Positions 35,603 to 43,682 of a DNA stretch of 51,674 nt are shown in pieces. The DNA comes from Bacteroidota bacterium (lineage in GTDB: Bacteria; Bacteroidota; Bacteroidia; Chitinophagales; Saprospiraceae): NCBI GenBank assembly GCA_029567325.1, contig JAKQLF010000184.1, forward strand, positions 1 through 51,674. Reading direction: 5' to 3'. The stretch's first letter is position 1. Each line of letters starts with the position of its first letter. The notes below the pieces were generated by a model. It did not search any database. It worked only from the letters and a program-made list of their open reading frames with translations, and was not told the origin of the DNA. Both the position numbers and the translations under genes were made by a program.

Positions 35603-37597
35603 ATGAATCAAAATATAAAGATGAAAGCAGCCTTATTTTACTTTTTTTCATTTGCTTTTATGTTGCAAGTAGTTGCACAAGAAGATCCATCATCAGTAGA
35701 TGATTTTGTAGCCAAACTCAATCAAGCAGAAGAAAACTATTATAAAATCATCAACATACCTGTGCCTGAAAACTTATTATTGGAGATAGGTGGGGTGGCT
35801 ACTTTGCCAGACGGTCGAGTTGCAGTAAGTACGAGAAGAGGTGATGTATGGCTCATAGAAAACTCTGAGTCCTATATCATGAATGGTAAACCGCATTTCA
35901 AATTATTTGCTTCTGGTTTACATGAAGCACTTGGATGTGCCTACAAAGACAACGCACTTTATGTGGCGCAGAGAGGAGAACTTACCAAGTTGATAGACAA
36001 TGACGGTGATGACGTAGCTGATGTGTATCAAACGATTTACAAATGGCCTCTCACAGGTCATTATCATGAATATAGTTATGGCCCTGCATTAGCACCAGAT
36101 GGTACTTTTTTTGTGACAGGCAATGTTTCTTTCGTGGATCCAGAATGGTGGAGAGGCGTAAGTGCAGTTCCAATGAGAGGCTGGACGATGAAAATAACTG
36201 AAGACGGGCAAATGGAACCCTGGGCAACTGGTCAAAGATCTCCATGTGGATTGGGTATCATTGATGGTGAATTGTTTTACACTGACAATCAAGGAGACTG
36301 GGTTGGTTCTGGTGGCGTATGGCACGTGAAAAAAGGAGCTTTCTTGGGTCACCCAGCAGGTTTGGTTTGGACCGACAAAATTGAAAATTCTCCTGTAAAA
36401 CTGACGCAAGATGAATTATATGCTGTCATAGATAAGAGACAAAAGAAAAATGACCAAGGTGATTTTATCAAACCTGAAAATGAAACGAATGAAACTGCGG
36501 TCCTTTTTGCAGATTTGAAAGAAAAGTTTCCTGAGGTACAATCACCTGCTGTTTGGCTGCCTCATGGCATTTTTGGAATTTCAAATTCCCAAATCTTACA
36601 GGACAATACCAGTGGAAAATTTGGACCTTTTGCTGGGCAAATATTGGTTGGAGATCAGGGCCAAAGTAAAATCATGCGGGTTGACATGGAAGTGATCAAT
36701 GGCGAATATCAAGGCGTAGTTTTTGATTTCAAACAAGGTTTCCAATCTGGTGTATTGAGAATGGATTGGCTCAATGATGGGTCTTTATTTGTAGGGATGA
36801 CCAATAGAGGTTGGGGATCTGCAGGTAACAGAGATGAAGGTATCCAAAGATTGATTTGGACAGGTAAAATGCCATTCGAAATGAAAACTGTCAAAGCTAT
36901 GCCTGATGGTTTCCAAATAGAATTTACAAAACCAATAGATCCACAAACTTTCCTCAAAACTGCAAGTATTGAAGCTCAAAGTTTTGCATACAAATATCAT
37001 CCGGTATATGGAAGTCCTCCAGTAAATAATGAACCATTGAAGATTCAAGGAATGAAGATCAGCGAGGATGGTAAAACGGTGAGATTGGTTATTAATAATT
37101 TAAGAAAAAACTATATTCATGAGTTGAGACTCAATGATGTAAAGTCTGCCGATGGTGAAGCACTTTTGCACCAGGTTGGATATTATACGCTCAAAAATAT
37201 TCCAGAAGGCGAAAAACTAGCCGCCACTGACTTGGTGAAATTCAGGTCTGGAATGAAAACCGCTGCAAAATCAACGACTAAAACAGAAACTAAACCAAAA
37301 GCTACTGCTGTTGCCAGCAATACCAAAAAGCAACCTGAACCAGTGGATGTAAAAGCAGTCAATAAATTATTGCAAAAGTATACATGTTTTGCCTGTCACA
37401 ATGCAGACAAAAAATTGGTTGGTCCACCTTATAAAGAGATTGCCAAGAGAGGTTATTCTGATGCAAAAATTGTTGAACTCATTTACAAACCAAATCCAAA
37501 GAATTGGCCTGATTATGCTACCGAAATGGCTCCGATGCCACAAGTACCAAAGGCAGACGCCTTAAAAATTGCAGCGTATATCAATAGCTTGAAATAA
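35603..37597 (+). CDS. PQQ-dependent-sugar-dehydrogenase-like beta-propeller fused to cytochrome c
   Basis: 664 residues. A signal peptide (FYFFSFAFMLQVVA) is followed by a beta-propeller with dehydrogenase-type repeats (IGGVATLPDGRVAVSTRRGD, CAYKDNALYVAQRGELTKL, GILVGDQGQSKIM), then a linker domain (about 430-560), a Lys/Thr/Ala-rich linker, and a C-terminal cytochrome c domain from about 593, with haem motif CFACH (Cys595, Cys598, His599) and a Met-rich MAPMPQ segment providing the sixth ligand. It would oxidise a sugar or other alcohol in the periplasm and pass electrons to the chain. Bacteroidota members often do not use PQQ as such. It forms a pair with the preceding DUF1080/PA14 gene. 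Confidence 0.85.
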   Translation: MNQNIKMKAALFYFFSFAFMLQVVAQEDPSSVDDFVAKLNQAEENYYKIINIPVPENLLLEIGGVATLPDGRVAVSTRRGDVWLIENSESYIMNGKPHFKLFASGLHEALGCAYKDNALYVAQRGELTKLIDNDGDDVADVYQTIYKWPLTGHYHEYSYGPALAPDGTFFVTGNVSFVDPEWWRGVSAVPMRGWTMKITEDGQMEPWATGQRSPCGLGIIDGELFYTDNQGDWVGSGGVWHVKKGAFLGHPAGLVWTDKIENSPVKLTQDELYAVIDKRQKKNDQGDFIKPENETNETAVLFADLKEKFPEVQSPAVWLPHGIFGISNSQILQDNTSGKFGPFAGQILVGDQGQSKIMRVDMEVINGEYQGVVFDFKQGFQSGVLRMDWLNDGSLFVGMTNRGWGSAGNRDEGIQRLIWTGKMPFEMKTVKAMPDGFQIEFTKPIDPQTFLKTASIEAQSFAYKYHPVYGSPPVNNEPLKIQGMKISEDGKTVRLVINNLRKNYIHELRLNDVKSADGEALLHQVGYYTLKNIPEGEKLAATDLVKFRSGMKTAAKSTTKTETKPKATAVASNTKKQPEPVDVKAVNKLLQKYTCFACHNADKKLVGPPYKEIAKRGYSDAKIVELIYKPNPKNWPDYATEMAPMPQVPKADALKIAAYINSLK

Positions 37598-37618
37598 AAG
37601 AAAATGCAAGAAAGAAAA

Positions 37619-38257
37619 TCAGTTATCTAGTAGGTGCCCAAAGATATTCTTTTTGGTATCGAGGTATTTCTGATTTTCTTTTTTGGCTTTGATCACTAAA
37701 GGAATTCTTTTTTTGACTTCTATGTTTCCTTTTTCGATAGCTTTTATCTTATCGGGATTATTGGTCAATAAATTTAATGTTTTGATGTTTAGATCATTGA
37801 GGATTTCAATAGCATCGTTATAACTTCTGGCATCCACCTCAAAGCCTAATACAGTATTTGCTTCAGCGGTATCAAAACCTTGATCTTGCTTTTCGTAAGC
37901 GTGGAGTTTATTGATGATGCCTATACCACGGCCTTCTTGCCTCAGATAAATGAGCACTCCGCCATTTTTGGAGATATATTCCATAGATTTAGACAATTGC
38001 TCTCCGCATTCGCATCTATTTGATTTGAAAATATCTCCAGTTATACATTCAGAATGAATCCTTACATTGACTGGTTTGGTGATGTCTATTGGATTTTGGA
38101 TCAAAGCAAAATGAGGCATCTGATCATTGTGCGTTCTGGAATAAGCCTTCATCGTGAAAGGACCCCAATCTGTTGGAATCAACGCTTCACCCTGAATCAC
38201 CAATGCATCTTTTTGCATAAATTTATTTCCTTTAATGTCTGGTATAGTATCGTTCAA
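37619..38257 (-). CDS. ribA: GTP cyclohydrolase II
   Basis: 212 residues, normal for the free-standing form without DHBP synthase. The zinc Cys residues are in SECITGDIFKSNRCECGEQL, the GTP-binding arginine region is LRQEGRGIGIINKL, and LNLLTNNPDKIKAIE follows. It opens the guanine ring to make 2,5-diamino-6-ribosylamino-pyrimidinone phosphate, the first step of riboflavin synthesis from GTP. An alternative start at residue 14 (MQKDALV) is possible. It is on the minus strand 26 bases after dapA in transcript order, but no flavin-related gene is adjacent. Confidence 0.93.
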   Translation of the reverse strand: MNDTIPDIKGNKFMQKDALVIQGEALIPTDWGPFTMKAYSRTHNDQMPHFALIQNPIDITKPVNVRIHSECITGDIFKSNRCECGEQLSKSMEYISKNGGVLIYLRQEGRGIGIINKLHAYEKQDQGFDTAEANTVLGFEVDARSYNDAIEILNDLNIKTLNLLTNNPDKIKAIEKGNIEVKKRIPLVIKAKKENQKYLDTKKNIFGHLLDN

Positions 38258-38283
38258 AACAATTGAATTTGATCATACTATAA

Positions 38284-39165
38284 CTATAATATGCGATGTA
38301 AGGTTTCTGCAAGTTTCTGGTAATTTTCATAAGACAAACGTGAAAGAGGTAATCTTACATCATTTGTCGTGCAAATTCCCAATTCTTTCATGGCAGATTT
38401 GATGCCCACAGGGTTGCCTTCTATGTATAACCACTTATGCAAATCATAAGTGTCGTAATTTATTTGTCTGGCAGTTGCAAAATCTCCTTCCAAGGCTTTT
38501 TTGACCATAGTAGAAAATTGAGCTGGTAATGCATTGGCTATTACAGAAATAACACCTTCTCCACCACATGCGATCATGGGCAAAGCAACTTCATCGTCTC
38601 CAGAAGTTACAAAGAAACCTTCTGGCCTATTTTTCAAAATTCTGGTGGCTTGTATCAGATCGCCACTTGCCTCTTTGATACCGATTATATTTGGTGAATC
38701 TTGAGCCAATCTCACGGTTGTTTCCCATTCCATGTTTGATCGAGTTCTTCCCGGTACATTATATAAAATAACTGGTACAGGTGAGGCGGTAGCAATGGCC
38801 ATATAGTGCTGGTAGATGCCTTCTTGAGATGGTTTTACATATGCTGGGCTGGATGAAAGAATTGCATCAATGCCTGTAAAGTCATAAGACTTGATCTTAG
38901 CAACCAAGTCTTTAGTGTTGTTACTTGCAAAATTTCCTGCAACAATGGGTACGCGTTTGTTGACTATTTTGATGATGAAATCCAAAACTTGTTTTCCTTC
39001 TTTATCATCCAGGGTCGCTGTCTCACCAGTACTTCCCAAACCAACAATATAGTCCACACCACCGTCAATAACGTGGTTGATCACACGGGCGAGCGAGTCA
39101 TAATCTATATCATCGCCATTAAAAGGTGTGATGATGGCTACACCGGTACCCCAAAATTTTTTCAT
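38284..39165 (-). CDS. dapA: 4-hydroxy-tetrahydrodipicolinate synthase
   Basis: 293 residues, the normal length. The Schiff-base Lys lies in IIGIKEASGD, with the catalytic Tyr in VILYNVPGRTRSNM and the pyruvate-binding GLGSTGETATL near residue 45. It condenses pyruvate and aspartate semialdehyde, the first committed step to diaminopimelate (for cell-wall cross-links) and lysine. dapD, a later step, lies close by on the opposite strand. A minus-strand TATTTTTG box at 39209-39216 may be its promoter. Confidence 0.97.
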   Translation of the reverse strand: MKKFWGTGVAIITPFNGDDIDYDSLARVINHVIDGGVDYIVGLGSTGETATLDDKEGKQVLDFIIKIVNKRVPIVAGNFASNNTKDLVAKIKSYDFTGIDAILSSSPAYVKPSQEGIYQHYMAIATASPVPVILYNVPGRTRSNMEWETTVRLAQDSPNIIGIKEASGDLIQATRILKNRPEGFFVTSGDDEVALPMIACGGEGVISVIANALPAQFSTMVKKALEGDFATARQINYDTYDLHKWLYIEGNPVGIKSAMKELGICTTNDVRLPLSRLSYENYQKLAETLHRIL

Positions 39166-39208
39166 TTATAGTTGTCTTAAAGTTCTAAAAAATTAGAAAA
39201 AAGGATTG

Positions 39209-39216
39209 CAAAAATA
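39209..39216 (-). promoter_or_regulatory. Candidate -7 box of dapA
   Basis: Minus-strand TATTTTTG agrees with TAnnTTTG and lies 43 bases before the dapA start. No -33 element is obvious. Confidence 0.4.
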
Positions 39217-39305
39217 GAAAACTAGCGCATATTGGTGAAACATAATCCTTTGCTACTTCAACTATCGCACAGATTTTTTTAAATATAGCAAATTTTCACA
39301 AAATA

Positions 39306-39827
39306 CTAAGCTGGTTTTTTCTTGCCAAACAGCAATTTATTAGAAGAATCTAAAAGGTAATGGAATTTATTTTCAAATGCTGGCATAGGACTATCTGCAC
39401 TAAAGTCAAGGAAAGGAGCTAGCGATTTGTGATAAAATCCTAGCTTCAATGCACACTTCATCGTACGCAAAAGGTATTCAACCGGAAGACTTGCCTGATT
39501 GACCAATACGTAACAAACATCAAAATTGATTGATAAAAACTCTTCGACTTTAGGACCTTGAGGTATGCCTGGCCATTTTATATCTTTTTTAAGTAAGGTG
39601 CCGTCTGGTAAATCTGGGAGTACTTCTTTGTCAAGATGCAGTGCGATACAGAAAGGAGCATTGCCTTTGGCCTTTTCCTTTTTCATAAAAGATAAAATGT
39701 GATCTATATCGGCCAGTGCATCGGTTATGATGGCAATCTGCTGATTGTTGCGACCTTGGAAATAATGGGATTGATTGATGGTCGGAGTTATCGACCGTTC
39801 AAACCACCACCTTTTTAAACTTGCCAT
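39306..39827 (-). CDS. DUF6913-like protein of unknown function
   Basis: 173 residues, cytoplasmic by appearance, with no signal peptide or membrane helix. The sequence runs WFERSITP..., then a Rossmann-like alternation (IAIITDALADIDHILSFM, FCIALHLDK, INFDVCYVLVNQASLPVEYLLRTMKCALKLGFY), ending with a basic KKKPA. It fits a Bacteroidota-restricted family I recall as DUF6913, often near dapA or ligA; I am fairly but not fully sure of this name. Function unknown. Minus-strand TATATTTG at 39853-39860 is a possible promoter box. Confidence 0.75.
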   Translation of the reverse strand: MASLKRWWFERSITPTINQSHYFQGRNNQQIAIITDALADIDHILSFMKKEKAKGNAPFCIALHLDKEVLPDLPDGTLLKKDIKWPGIPQGPKVEEFLSINFDVCYVLVNQASLPVEYLLRTMKCALKLGFYHKSLAPFLDFSADSPMPAFENKFHYLLDSSNKLLFGKKKPA

Positions 39828-39944
39828 TTATCGGTATTTGAAAAATTGTTTGCAAATATACATTTGTAAGGGGAAAGAAAAAAGTAAGGAGCAGATATGG
39901 TGCTTATAAGGGAGAAAAGCTTTTCGCCCCTTCATTTTTTTTTC

Positions 39945-39952
39945 TACTTTTG
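39945..39952 (+). promoter_or_regulatory. Candidate -7 box of dapD
   Basis: TACTTTTG matches TAnnTTTG and lies 23 bases before the GTG start of dapD. Confidence 0.5.
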
Positions 39953-39975
39953 CCCAAATTTAAAAAAACAGAGAC

Positions 39976-40794
39976 GTGGAACAATTGAAGATCAGTATAG
40001 AACAAATTTGGGACGACAGAGCATTATTGCACAACGCAGATAGTCAAGAGGCAATAAGAGCAGTTGTTGAGATGGTAGACAAAGGAAAATTGAGAGTTGC
40101 AGAGCCAACTACAGATGGTAATTGGCAAGTTAATGACTGGGTAAAAAAGGCAATTGTTTTATACTTTCCGATCCAAAAAATGGAAACCATTGAAGTTGGT
40201 CCTTTTGAATTTCATGATAAAATTCCGCTCAAAAAGGATTACGCTGGACAAGGGGTACGGGTGGTACCTCACGCTATAGCAAGATACGGTTGTTTCATTG
40301 AGTCTGGAGCCATCCTCATGCCTAGTTATGTCAATATTGGCGCTTATGTAGGTGCAGGAACCATGGTCGACACATGGGCAACGGTTGGGTCATGTGCACA
40401 AATAGGTAAAAATGTACACCTTTCTGGGGGAGTAGGCATTGGCGGAGTATTGGAACCACCACAAGCTAGCCCAACGATCATTGAAGACAATTGCTTCATT
40501 GGATCTAGGTGTATTGTTGTAGAAGGTGTGAGAGTGAGAAAAGAAGCTGTTTTGGGTGCGAACGTTGTTTTGACTCAAAGTACACACATCATTGATGTTA
40601 CTGGTCCAGAGCCAATCAAGTATATTGGAGAAGTACCTGAGAGATCGGTTGTAATACCGGGTAGCTATATCAAAAAGTTTCCTGCCGGTGAGTATAGTGT
40701 GAATTGTGCATTGATCATAGGCCAAAGAAAAGAAACTACAGATAAAAAAGTGTCACTCAATGAAGCTTTGAGAGATCACAGTGTGGCAGTTTAG
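39976..40794 (+). CDS. dapD: 2,3,4,5-tetrahydropyridine-2,6-dicarboxylate N-succinyltransferase
   Basis: 272 residues from GTG 39976, normal length for DapD. A helical N-terminal domain (about 1-100) is followed by a left-handed beta-helix of hexapeptide repeats (GVRVVPHAIARYG, GAILMPSYVNIGAYVGAGT, VHLSGGVGIGGVLEPPQASP, CFIGSRCIVVEGVRV) and a C-terminal cap. It succinylates tetrahydrodipicolinate with succinyl-CoA, part of the succinylase branch to diaminopimelate. A promoter box lies just upstream. dapA is 800 bases away on the other strand; lgt follows after 95 bases. Confidence 0.97.
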   Translation: MEQLKISIEQIWDDRALLHNADSQEAIRAVVEMVDKGKLRVAEPTTDGNWQVNDWVKKAIVLYFPIQKMETIEVGPFEFHDKIPLKKDYAGQGVRVVPHAIARYGCFIESGAILMPSYVNIGAYVGAGTMVDTWATVGSCAQIGKNVHLSGGVGIGGVLEPPQASPTIIEDNCFIGSRCIVVEGVRVRKEAVLGANVVLTQSTHIIDVTGPEPIKYIGEVPERSVVIPGSYIKKFPAGEYSVNCALIIGQRKETTDKKVSLNEALRDHSVAV

Positions 40795-40889
40795 GCAACA
40801 ATGGTCGTTTTAATGGATAGCTTGGGCAGATTAATTTGCCATTTGGGTCCATACTTCTATCTTTAGCATGAAAAATAAAATAAAGCACC

Positions 40890-42110
40890 ATGTATCCTGA
40901 TCTTTCGTATTTATTCAACGATTTGTTTGGCACGCAAGTAGACAACTGGACTTCTATTTTCAAAAGTTTTGGACTCATGCTTGCATTGGCATTTGTTGCA
41001 TGCTCTTGGCTATTGAGGAGCGAATTGATGCGATTGGAAAAAGATGGATTGATCAAACCGCTTTCTGTCAAAAATAATGCGAAGGCTTATACCATGTCAG
41101 ATCTGTTGCTCAATGCAGCAGTCACCATGATTGCTGGTGCTAAGATTCCATACATTTTCATGCATTTTGCCGAATTTAAAGCTGACCCTTCCTCAATAAT
41201 ATTTTCAAAGCTTGGATTGTGGCCTGTTGGTATCTTAATTGGTGCGTTGATGGGTGCATATCTTTACTTTACCAAATATAAGAAACAAGAAGCGGCAGCA
41301 GAAGAGGTAATTATCGTCCATCCGCACGAAAAAACAATGGACATCATTTTCTTAGCTGCAATTTCAGGAGTACTTGGTTCGAGGTTATTTTCTATTTTTG
41401 AAAACATGGAAACCTTCCTGAGAGATCCGATCGGGACTTTATTTGCTGGCAGTGGATTGACTATTTATGGCGGGTTGATTCTAGCCTTTATTGCAGTTTA
41501 TTGGTATGTAAAAAAGGTTGGCATAAGACCAATATATATGATGGATATAGCAGCAATGGGTATCCTTTTGGGCTATGCAATCGGAAGAATTGGTTGCCAG
41601 ATTTCTGGCGATGGAGATTGGGGTATTGTTGCAGCGCCGCAACCATCATGGTGGTTTTTGCCAGATTGGATATGGTCATACAATTTCCCTCACAATGTAG
41701 CGGGTGAAGGTGTGCCAATGGCTGGTTGTGATGTGGCAAAGTTTTCTAGCCTGCAAGGAAGTGTTGAGGACAGATGTGAGGCTGCTTGTGGTATGAGGTA
41801 TTGCTTGGAATTGCCTGAAAAAGTGTATCCTACCTCGTTTTACGAAACTATTTTATCACTGACTGGATTTGGACTTTTGTGGTTGGTGAGAAAGCGCATA
41901 AAAATTACTGGTCAATTATTTTTCTTGTATATGATTTACAATGGGGTAGAGCGCTTTTTTATTGAAACCATCAGAGTCAATGAAAAGTATAACTACTTCG
42001 GTGCCGATTGGTCACAGGCACAATATATCTCAGTTGGTTTTGTCTTAGTTGGTATTCTTGGTGCGTTATATCTGTCAAGAAAAAAGCCAGGTTGGGAACA
42101 ACAAATCTAA
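40890..42110 (+). CDS. lgt: Prolipoprotein diacylglyceryl transferase, long Bacteroidota form
   Basis: 406 residues, well over the 260-300 of the E. coli type, with about seven membrane segments. The signature region (GYAIGRIGCQISGDGDWG) keeps the catalytic Arg (Arg233, equivalent to E. coli Arg143) but has Cys236 where E. coli has Asn. A Cys-rich extracytoplasmic loop (about 275-310, with five Cys, including CDVAKF and CEAACGMRYC) follows, then the VYPTSFYETILSLTG segment of the family. Lgt transfers diacylglycerol from phosphatidylglycerol to the lipobox Cys, the first step in making all the lipoproteins in this window. A GT25-like gene starts nine bases later. Confidence 0.9.
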   Translation: MYPDLSYLFNDLFGTQVDNWTSIFKSFGLMLALAFVACSWLLRSELMRLEKDGLIKPLSVKNNAKAYTMSDLLLNAAVTMIAGAKIPYIFMHFAEFKADPSSIIFSKLGLWPVGILIGALMGAYLYFTKYKKQEAAAEEVIIVHPHEKTMDIIFLAAISGVLGSRLFSIFENMETFLRDPIGTLFAGSGLTIYGGLILAFIAVYWYVKKVGIRPIYMMDIAAMGILLGYAIGRIGCQISGDGDWGIVAAPQPSWWFLPDWIWSYNFPHNVAGEGVPMAGCDVAKFSSLQGSVEDRCEAACGMRYCLELPEKVYPTSFYETILSLTGFGLLWLVRKRIKITGQLFFLYMIYNGVERFFIETIRVNEKYNYFGADWSQAQYISVGFVLVGILGALYLSRKKPGWEQQI

Positions 42111-42119
42111 ATCCAAATC

Positions 42120-42887
42120 ATGGTAGCTAAATTACCAGATTTTGCAAAAGAAGCAGTTTATATCATTCATGCAATCAATGGTTATGAAGCACATGAAGCT
42201 AGGATAAGATCATTGTTCCCAAGGTTTGGGCTCAGTTTTAAATTTATTACCCAGGGAGATCCAAGCTTATTTTCCGAAAGTATTTTGGAAAAATATTTTG
42301 TCTCAGACATCAAAGAAGTATTGAGTCCCGGCGTTTTATCCTGCACACTCAATCACATTTTAGCTTACGAAGAGTTGGTAAAATCTGGTCTTCCAATGGC
42401 TTTGATTTTTGAAAATGATCCTTATTTTCTATCGAATTTTGAATATAACCTTCAGAAAGTTTTGAAGGAGGCCATTACGTTACCTCCAGGATTTATTATA
42501 TCGCTGGAAAACTCCACCCTGCGATTTCCATCTTATTGGCAAAAGCGAAAGGAAAAATATCTTTATCTGGCAGATAATGGACGAATGGCAGGAGCTTATT
42601 TGATAGATTTAAAAGCAGCTCAAAATGCGCTAAATGATCTCCGGCAAAATAAGTGCAAACAGGTGATAGATTGGTGGCACAACGAACTCATCAACAGAGG
42701 GGTAGTAAAAATGTATTGGGCGCATCCTCCATTGACAGAGCAAGGATCTCACAACGGCCTCTTACACGCAGGAATTTCCTCCAAAAAAAGTGGAATAATT
42801 AGACAATTGAAATGGAAAATTCAAAAAGTGTTTAAGTATTATTTGGGAAGATTGATCAACCAAGCAGCAATTCAAAATATTGAATGA
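42120..42887 (+). CDS. Glycosyltransferase family 25 (LPS-type) protein
   Basis: 255 residues, no membrane segment. GT25 features are the N-terminal YIIHAINGYEAHEARI, CTLNHILAYEELVKSG and ALIFENDPYF, where the usual acidic EDD metal motif is E98-N99-D100. GNGRMAGAYLIDLKAAQ and the WWHNELINRG segments follow. The family adds galactose or related sugars to lipo-oligosaccharide or glycoprotein. Asn in place of an Asp might alter activity, though one Glu and one Asp remain. It is probably transcribed with lgt. Confidence 0.8.
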   Translation: MVAKLPDFAKEAVYIIHAINGYEAHEARIRSLFPRFGLSFKFITQGDPSLFSESILEKYFVSDIKEVLSPGVLSCTLNHILAYEELVKSGLPMALIFENDPYFLSNFEYNLQKVLKEAITLPPGFIISLENSTLRFPSYWQKRKEKYLYLADNGRMAGAYLIDLKAAQNALNDLRQNKCKQVIDWWHNELINRGVVKMYWAHPPLTEQGSHNGLLHAGISSKKSGIIRQLKWKIQKVFKYYLGRLINQAAIQNIE

Positions 42888-42905
42888 TGGCCATTTGCTG
42901 TGAGC

Positions 42906-43616
42906 CTAGAAGGTGAAATTCAAACCGAGTTGGGCTCTTTTTACAAGAATATCAAATTCAGATACTTCAGTTGCGGAAATAAATTCATAGTCCAATTTTT
43001 GAAATTTCAAGCCACCAGTAATTTCTACCATCATTCCGGATCCACCAATTCTATATCCGATGATTGGGTTGAAATGTTTTCCACCACTTGCAGAGTCCTC
43101 AAAAGGCCATGGTTGTCCATAGCCATATCTGATATCGATGAAGGGAGAAAACCGTTGTTTGATGAAATAATATTTTATACTACCAAAAATGGGTATGACA
43201 TTGTATAAATCAGACAAGTAATAATTATCTATCCCAATACCAACACCTGCAAATAAATTTATATTGGAAAAAAGTCGTTTGCTTACTGTGTGACTAAAGC
43301 TTGGACTATTCGAAGTAGCACCAAAATCCATGGCAACTCTGGAAGTATTCAGCCACTTTTTGCTACTAAAGGTATCATGTTTTTTTTGATTTGGAAAGGT
43401 GATGGCTTTAATCCCGGATTCTGGAATTTTGATTGGATATTGTCCATTGACCATGAGATGTAAAGTGTCTCCGTAGGTGTATGAAATGATAATGCCCTCA
43501 ATTTTATTGCCCTTTAATAATTCGACACTTACTTTCTGCCCATCAGCTCCCAAGCTTATGAGTACAAAAAACAAAAGAAAGCAAATCCATTTTGGATAAA
43601 CAGGAGCAGCATTCAT
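42906..43616 (-). CDS. Predicted secreted outer-membrane beta-barrel-type protein
   Basis: 236 residues with a signal peptide (WICFLLFFVLISLGADG). The early part has short beta segments (VELLKGNKIEGIII, YTYGDTLHLMVNG) reminiscent of small-protein domains that follow gene-level quality control, and the rest alternates hydrophobic and Gly/aromatic residues (FSNINLFAGVGIGIDNYY, FSPFIDIRYGYGQPWPF, MVEITGGLKFQKL) and ends in LGLNFTF, consistent with a beta-barrel. No named family is recognised. It lies 66 bases from the LVIVD lipoprotein on the same strand, so they may be expressed together. Confidence 0.7.
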   Translation of the reverse strand: MNAAPVYPKWICFLLFFVLISLGADGQKVSVELLKGNKIEGIIISYTYGDTLHLMVNGQYPIKIPESGIKAITFPNQKKHDTFSSKKWLNTSRVAMDFGATSNSPSFSHTVSKRLFSNINLFAGVGIGIDNYYLSDLYNVIPIFGSIKYYFIKQRFSPFIDIRYGYGQPWPFEDSASGGKHFNPIIGYRIGGSGMMVEITGGLKFQKLDYEFISATEVSEFDILVKRAQLGLNFTF

Positions 43617-43682
43617 AACTTAATATTTATTTGTAAAAATGGGTGGACTCCAATATTTTGAAGCCCACTTAATTTAGGGATT

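Noticed and set aside
37261-37340. Repeat tract in the cytochrome-dehydrogenase gene
   Set aside because: It codes for a Lys/Thr/Ala-rich linker between domains and is a low-complexity linker, not a separate repeat element.
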